The position numbers were made by a program, and so were the translations under genes. The notes below the pieces were generated by a model, which worked only from the letters and a program-made list of their open reading frames with translations, did no database searches and was not told the origin of the DNA. Positions 62,524 to 64,000 of a DNA stretch of 64,000 bases are shown here, one piece after another. Source of the DNA: CBDCWT01 sp965223305 (GTDB taxonomy: Bacteria; Planctomycetota; Planctomycetia; Pirellulales; Pirellulaceae); assembly GCA_965223305.1 (NCBI GenBank), contig CBDCWT010000043.1:10870-74869 (forward strand), read 5' to 3'. Each line of letters begins with the position of its first letter. Position 1 is the first letter of the stretch.

Positions 62524-63306
62524 TCATTTCTCGACGGCCCCGTGACGAATCAAAAGTTCTCGAAAGACTCGCCCGTTCGGCCCCACCGCGTAGTGTAGCG
62601 GAGTGTCGCCGAACTCATCTAGCTCGTTTACATCTGCGCCAGCTCTCACGAGCATTTCCAAGAGCTGAACTCGATTACCGTACATCGCAGTCTTGATCGA
62701 ACTTGAAAGGTCGGCGCCGAGCTCGATTAGTTCCTCAACAAGGCTTGTGTTACCAGCCTTAATGGCCTCACACAAGATAGTCAACTGATTGCTGCTTAAA
62801 TCGTTGATTGTCCCACCATTCCGCAGGTAGTCTGCCAAGTCGGCGGGTGAACCGTTCGCACCGAGTGTCGCAATCTGATCGTAGTCCACTACTTCAGTCA
62901 ATCCTTGCAGGAAAATGCTGAATGACTCAGCTACGGGCTCGAACGTCACGCGACTCCGAAGATCTTGATCGTCATATCCATAGACTGCGATAAAGACTCC
63001 CGTTCCGTCGAGTGCGATACAGAACTCGTCGTCGCCGGTATCAATTGCGATTGGCAAGTAACCGGTAGAGAGACGACTCAGAGCCCGATGGGCTCGCTTC
63101 AAACCACGGGCGCGTTCCGACACGAGCTTGATGAAAGTCCTCACCTCGCGGTCCGCATACATCAGACTATCCGCTGAAGTACCACCATTGCATTCAAGCA
63201 GAAACTCCCTGTAGTCGTCCGGCAGCCGGGCTCCTATCTCGCCTTCGAATTCGCGCAGGTCGGCTTCACATAGGTTCGGACCAGGGTTTTGCAATTTCAC
63301 TTTCAT
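62524..63306 (-). CDS. SUKH-1 (SMI1/KNR4-like) immunity protein with C-terminal ankyrin repeats
   Basis: A 260-residue protein from the ATG at 63306 (GGGGGAACCA upstream; TTG at 63318 is unlikely). Residues ~10-140 are a SUKH domain: 'LREFEGEIGARLPDDYREFL' with 'LECNGGTS' is the defining start, and 'LPIAIDTGDDEFCIALDGTG' the middle. Residues ~165-260 contain about three ankyrin units ('NTSLVEELIELGADLSSS', 'GNRVQLLEMLVRAGADVNEL', 'DEFGDTPLHYAVGPNG'). SUKH proteins protect against nuclease toxins, and the toxin gene ends 12 bp upstream, so this is its cognate immunity protein. Confidence 0.9.
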   Translation of the reverse strand: MKVKLQNPGPNLCEADLREFEGEIGARLPDDYREFLLECNGGTSADSLMYADREVRTFIKLVSERARGLKRAHRALSRLSTGYLPIAIDTGDDEFCIALDGTGVFIAVYGYDDQDLRSRVTFEPVAESFSIFLQGLTEVVDYDQIATLGANGSPADLADYLRNGGTINDLSSNQLTILCEAIKAGNTSLVEELIELGADLSSSIKTAMYGNRVQLLEMLVRAGADVNELDEFGDTPLHYAVGPNGRVFRELLIRHGAVEK

Positions 63307-63318
63307 TGGTTCCCCCAA

Positions 63319-64000
63319 CTAGAATCGACCGCCGTATTCGCTCCAGGCTCGATCGATTATCTGATCGAGCTCCTCCTGGCTCGGACGATCACCAGTTAGA
63401 CTTTTGTGACTTTCCACGTATTCGTAAGCGCTTTCCACTCCGGGATCGAACCAACGCAGGATGTCGAGAATCCCCGACAGAAACACGTCAGAATCTGAGA
63501 TTTCCAGTGCGGAACTCGGATCAGATCTTATATCTTCATGAATCTCGTTTAGTCCTGGTGCCAAAACCGCTCCAATGAGACTCTTCATCTCGAATTTTGC
63601 TCGAAGTGCTGCCGCAGGTCCAGTGTGTTGGTATGCGTCGTGGACATCCCGGTCGATTAGGACCATCTCTGTGTCGCTGACGTGGTGGAACGCCAAGTCG
63701 TCTCTGCCTTTTAGCTCCAGGAACTCCTCTTCCGGGACTTGCGCTTTCAACCATTCCCAGGCTTTTTTGACATCTCCTTTATGATCACCTGTTAGATCAG
63801 GTATTCGCACTGGGATGTGCTCGTAGAAGTCGGTGAAGTCCGGCTGCCCGAATTCGTCGAAGAAGATTGACATTCCGGGATACTTTCTGTCCAGGTTTTC
63901 AATGGTGTCATCCGAGATTTTAGAGCCGTATTTTCGGAGATCCTCAGGAGTGACGTGCTTGCCCGCCAGTTTGAAGTTCTTGATAATGACCCGCCTACCG
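63319..64000 (-). CDS. Rhs/polymorphic-toxin HNH nuclease tip (partial, runs off right edge)
   Basis: The frame is open to the window edge on the minus strand ('VIIKNFKLAGKHVTPEDLRK' near the edge). The visible C-terminal toxin domain has 'FFDEFGQPDFTDFYEHIPVR', 'TGDHKGDVKKAWEWLKAQVP', then 'LAFHHVSDTEMVLIDRDVHD' and 'AYQHTGPAAALRAKFE'. The HH pair and D-x-H (VHDAYQHTG) match WHH/LHH-type HNH/Endonuclease-VII nucleases of polymorphic toxins, with Phe in place of the usual Trp. The delivery part (Rhs core or other) is outside the window. Followed 12 bp later by a SUKH immunity gene. Confidence 0.82.
   Translation of the reverse strand, partial: GRRVIIKNFKLAGKHVTPEDLRKYGSKISDDTIENLDRKYPGMSIFFDEFGQPDFTDFYEHIPVRIPDLTGDHKGDVKKAWEWLKAQVPEEEFLELKGRDDLAFHHVSDTEMVLIDRDVHDAYQHTGPAAALRAKFEMKSLIGAVLAPGLNEIHEDIRSDPSSALEISDSDVFLSGILDILRWFDPGVESAYEYVESHKSLTGDRPSQEELDQIIDRAWSEYGGRF

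Overview
The window reads as a chromosome segment of a planctomycete, probably a Pirellula/Rhodopirellula-type member of the Pirellulales. The evidence is the gene content: DUF1501, DUF1552, DUF1549/DUF1553 and DUF1592-type proteins with Planctomycete-type haem motifs, formylglycine sulfatases, a DUF5690 transporter, a PQQ-propeller/methyltransferase fusion, an ECF sigma factor with a membrane-anchored partner, and small membrane proteins that start with an NPYE box. GC is moderately high and Shine-Dalgarno sites are irregular.

Layout. (1) 0-19.6 kb and 28-40.4 kb are housekeeping or niche genes: planctomycetal surface/cytochrome proteins, two sulfatases, a MATE pump, serine hydrolases, a sulfotransferase/GT4/deacetylase operon, the PQQ fusion, a lone response-regulator receiver, a nucleoside symporter and a GT2 enzyme. 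The gaps are filled with several families of short palindromic repeats. (2) 20-24 kb holds a divergent DeoR-like protein and small hypothetical genes. (3) 24.1-28.1 kb is a 4-kb insert between a 47-bp copy of the 3' end of a tRNA-Lys and the intact tRNA-Lys gene. It carries an ECF sigma factor, its membrane partner and a serine hydrolase, but no integrase. (4) 40.4-64 kb is a polymorphic-toxin and mobile-element zone. Small immunity-like and toxin-antitoxin genes (Imm10-like, VapBC-like, nucleotidyltransferase pair, SUKH-ankyrin, others) lie between copies of a ~270-bp structured repeat. Orphan Rhs C-terminal tips, two decayed copies of a tyrosine-recombinase/ATPase element, an ISKra4 element, an IS256 element, and ISAs1 and transposon-ATPase remnants lie among them. 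The right edge enters an Rhs-type HNH nuclease toxin.

The most notable structure is zone 4. Genes separated by a same-orientation, hairpin-rich repeat look like a cassette array, although no integron integrase is visible. The two recombinase elements have complementary lesions: one kept the integrase and lost the ATPase, the other kept the ATPase and truncated the integrase. Both sit beside the same short Rhs core fragment.

Caveat: at least seven genes (DUF5690, two hydrolases, a sulfatase, an oxidoreductase, DUF1552, VapC) are broken only by single-base frameshifts, often in homopolymers, while the remaining protein is intact. This could be residual assembly error rather than decay.
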